Part shown: positions 62,336 to 64,000 of the stretch, one piece after another | Layout: each line of letters starts with the position of its first letter | Position numbering within the stretch: position 1 is the first letter of the stretch | Assembly: GCA_902762795.1 (NCBI GenBank) | Contig: CACWPM010000002.1 | Span: 62,001 to 126,000 of the forward strand | DNA length: 64,000 nt | Direction: 5' to 3' | Source of the DNA: Fibrobacter succinogenes | GTDB taxonomy: Bacteria > Fibrobacterota > Fibrobacteria > Fibrobacterales > Fibrobacteraceae | The notes under the pieces: model-generated | What the model was told of the DNA's origin: nothing | The model's input: the letters and a program-made list of their open reading frames with translations, nothing else | The model's database searches: none | Position numbers and translations under genes: made by a program

Positions 62336-64000
62336 ATGAGCCCGTTCAGCAAGCTTGGGATAAATTCCTTCAAAGAATCTTGTAGGCGATTCCTCTCGTC
62401 TCCCGTCTGGATTCTCTCGTTTCTTATCCTTGCTGCGTGCGATTTTCATGGCCCGTGGGAATATTATCCTGAGGAGCGTGAGGTCTATACGGGAATTTAT
62501 ACGTACGGTTATGTAGCTTCTGGTGAAGCTCCGTATATCTGTTTTTCTAAAGTTTATGAACTCGATGAAACATCGGCGCAGGATTTTGCGTTCTACAATA
62601 AAGCCCGTGTTACTGTAGAAGGTCGTTTTGACGGCGATGCCGGTAAAGGTGAAAAGCTTGTGCTGTCCCTAGAACCCGTCAACAAGCATCCTGGATGTTT
62701 TAGCTACAATGATTGGCGGATTTATATAGAGGGTGTACCGCATGTAAACCCCTATGAAGGAATTGTCGGCGAATCTTATACGATGAATGCCTACTTTGAA
62801 TGGGATAGCGCTGGGCATTCTGTAAAATCCAGTTATCGGGCTGTTGCGACTATTCCGAATCCTGTGACTGTTAAAGGCTTGAATATCCCGTTGGAAGATG
62901 GTAGTTACAATTGGGTGGATTATAAAAATGGAAAGACTGTGGAAATGAATTTCCTGGAATACCCGAACGATATGGAATTTGTGAAAGTGGCTCTTGGCTA
63001 TGATTGGTCTGTACGTGGAGTGTTGTCTATTATGAATTACGGTTTTGAAAATGGGGAATCTCCGAATACTACAGTCAATAAGATGTTTGAGGGCATGACA
63101 GATGAAGATGAAATGGGGTATAGGGGGATTGCGATGCATGATCCCTTGGAATCCCAACAAAATCTGGGATACATGTCGAACCGTACTGTGGCTGGTTTCA
63201 AGTCTCTTGATACTCTTTATTTGATGAATATGTCGGTCCCCTTGGGAAAATTTTCGGTGGATTTCTATTCGACGGACGCTGCTTACATTGATTATATAGA
63301 TAAAGTAAGACAATCTACTTCAGATTCTCGAGTTGTCCCTAAATCTAATATTGAAAATGGGATGGGCGTATTTACCGGTATGGCACGGACATCGATAAAC
63401 TTCAATGTGAAAGGCGAATCTTTCATAAGCATGGAACATATTGCGAATAGAGGTTGTTCGAATACGGAAGGCGATAATGCGGATAGCTGGGATTCCAAAG
63501 GCTGTAGACTTTTCCTGGATGTCCTTTGTTCGGGGAGCCTGGAATATGGTTCTTCTAATGATTTGGTCCAGATGAACGAAGATGCTTATAAATATTATCA
63601 AGGCGATAAGTATCGTAAAACGGCGCAGGCTTGCTACGCCTCGAATGTGAAGGCCGCAATGACACTTGATACAACGACATGGTCTGAATTTTTACCGGAT
63701 ACGATTAACGCTGAAGATAAGAAGAATGCTTACGCTGACGGGTTAAAACGTTACTGCGTGGCGAGTAACTTTAAAAGTAACCATATTGCGAATTGTTCTT
63801 CGCTTGAAAATGAATGCTTGGAAAATCCTGAAAAAAACAGTTGCAAGGAATATTTGTGGCTTTGGTGCGCGGATCGTAATTGGGACTTGAACAAGTATGA
63901 GCAGTGCCGTTCGGCGCTTGTGAGCCGCTACTATCTTCAGAATTTGAAGTCGAGTATCCTTCATCGTGAGGTTCAGAAAGTGTGCGATGGCTATTATAGC
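62336..64000 (+). CDS. Large lipoprotein, partner of the TonB receptor (partial)
   Basis: The frame is open from ATG 62336 to the window edge (555 codons). The only earlier ATG (62321) meets a stop at once. Residues 22-37 are a signal with lipobox LAAC (VWILSFLILAACDFHGP). The mature part is beta-rich (YTGIYTYGYVASGE, VTVEGRFDGDAGKGEKLVL) and has a Cys-rich C-terminal part (CSSLENECLENPEKNSCKEY, CADRN, CRSAL). It resembles the surface lipoproteins found next to TonB receptors (such as DUF4249 proteins) in layout, but I cannot assign the family with certainty. Cut by the window end. Confidence 0.75.
   Translation, partial: MSPFSKLGINSFKESCRRFLSSPVWILSFLILAACDFHGPWEYYPEEREVYTGIYTYGYVASGEAPYICFSKVYELDETSAQDFAFYNKARVTVEGRFDGDAGKGEKLVLSLEPVNKHPGCFSYNDWRIYIEGVPHVNPYEGIVGESYTMNAYFEWDSAGHSVKSSYRAVATIPNPVTVKGLNIPLEDGSYNWVDYKNGKTVEMNFLEYPNDMEFVKVALGYDWSVRGVLSIMNYGFENGESPNTTVNKMFEGMTDEDEMGYRGIAMHDPLESQQNLGYMSNRTVAGFKSLDTLYLMNMSVPLGKFSVDFYSTDAAYIDYIDKVRQSTSDSRVVPKSNIENGMGVFTGMARTSINFNVKGESFISMEHIANRGCSNTEGDNADSWDSKGCRLFLDVLCSGSLEYGSSNDLVQMNEDAYKYYQGDKYRKTAQACYASNVKAAMTLDTTTWSEFLPDTINAEDKKNAYADGLKRYCVASNFKSNHIANCSSLENECLENPEKNSCKEYLWLWCADRNWDLNKYEQCRSALVSRYYLQNLKSSILHREVQKVCDGYYS

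Noticed and set aside
1..64000. tRNA or rRNA genes
   Set aside because: No T-loop GTTCRANYC set with an acceptor-stem partner, and no rRNA core sequence was noticed on either strand.

Overview
The window looks like the chromosome of a Fibrobacter (Fibrobacterota). The best single clue is a FISUMP-domain protein (Fibrobacter succinogenes major paralogous domain) at 52336-53091. CotH-family and TonB-dependent-receptor lipoprotein systems, weak or AAGGAGG-type ribosome sites and moderate GC fit this. No rRNA or tRNA gene was seen. Both ends cut through genes.

Layout. 1-11.4 kb is a first surface-polysaccharide locus: GT2, ATP-grasp protein, DegT aminotransferase and Wzx-type flippase; then an SGNH lipoprotein, an outer-membrane-like protein and an acyltransferase; then a Wzc-like BY-kinase/copolymerase, a GT4 and a TupA-like ATP-grasp protein. 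11.5-20.1 kb is housekeeping: SppA-like protease, DUF21/CBS protein, a frameshifted secreted protein, rplM-rpsI, a flavin reductase and a CotH lipoprotein. 20.1-35.3 kb is a second, tightly packed polysaccharide operon of 15 genes on the minus strand, reading from ugd to a GT4. It encodes UDP-GlcA/GalA supply, FdtA/FdtB-like amino-deoxysugar synthesis, a TagD-like cytidylyltransferase, GTs, an EpsG-type polymerase, a flippase, an acetyltransferase and a WbsX protein. 35.6-38.1 kb holds two paralogous secreted proteins and an NhaC antiporter. 38.2-46.4 kb is a defence/mobile island: a broken DUF1016 nuclease, a string of hairpins, an AT-rich DUF262 + HEPN-like pair, a Sau3AI/MutH-type restriction enzyme with its C5 methyltransferase, an AlbA_2/Schlafen-type regulator, and a DUF2075-like fragment cut by a serine-recombinase gene. 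46.5-55.4 kb is mixed metabolism: thioredoxin, LMW-PTP, Nudix, PanE-like, an oxidoreductase fused to a beta-propeller, FISUMP, PepT and nitroreductase.

56.0-64.0 kb carries what I consider the most interesting unit: an ECF sigma factor, its membrane anti-sigma with a DUF4384-like periplasmic domain, and a secreted caspase-fold protein with a long beta-repeat tail, all translationally coupled. A separately transcribed TonB-dependent receptor and a large lipoprotein follow. The sigma gene and the receptor gene are preceded by near-identical two-part promoters with exactly the same spacing, which points to one self-activated regulon.

Intergenic DNA is unusually rich in repeats. There are two arrays (17.4-17.7 and 55.5-55.8 kb) of seven 39-40 bp palindromes ending GTACCTATAAA/TTTATAGGTAC, six stretches of degenerate 7-bp tandem repeats, inverted-repeat elements carrying GTCATCCT, and a two-hairpin element present twice with compensatory base changes.
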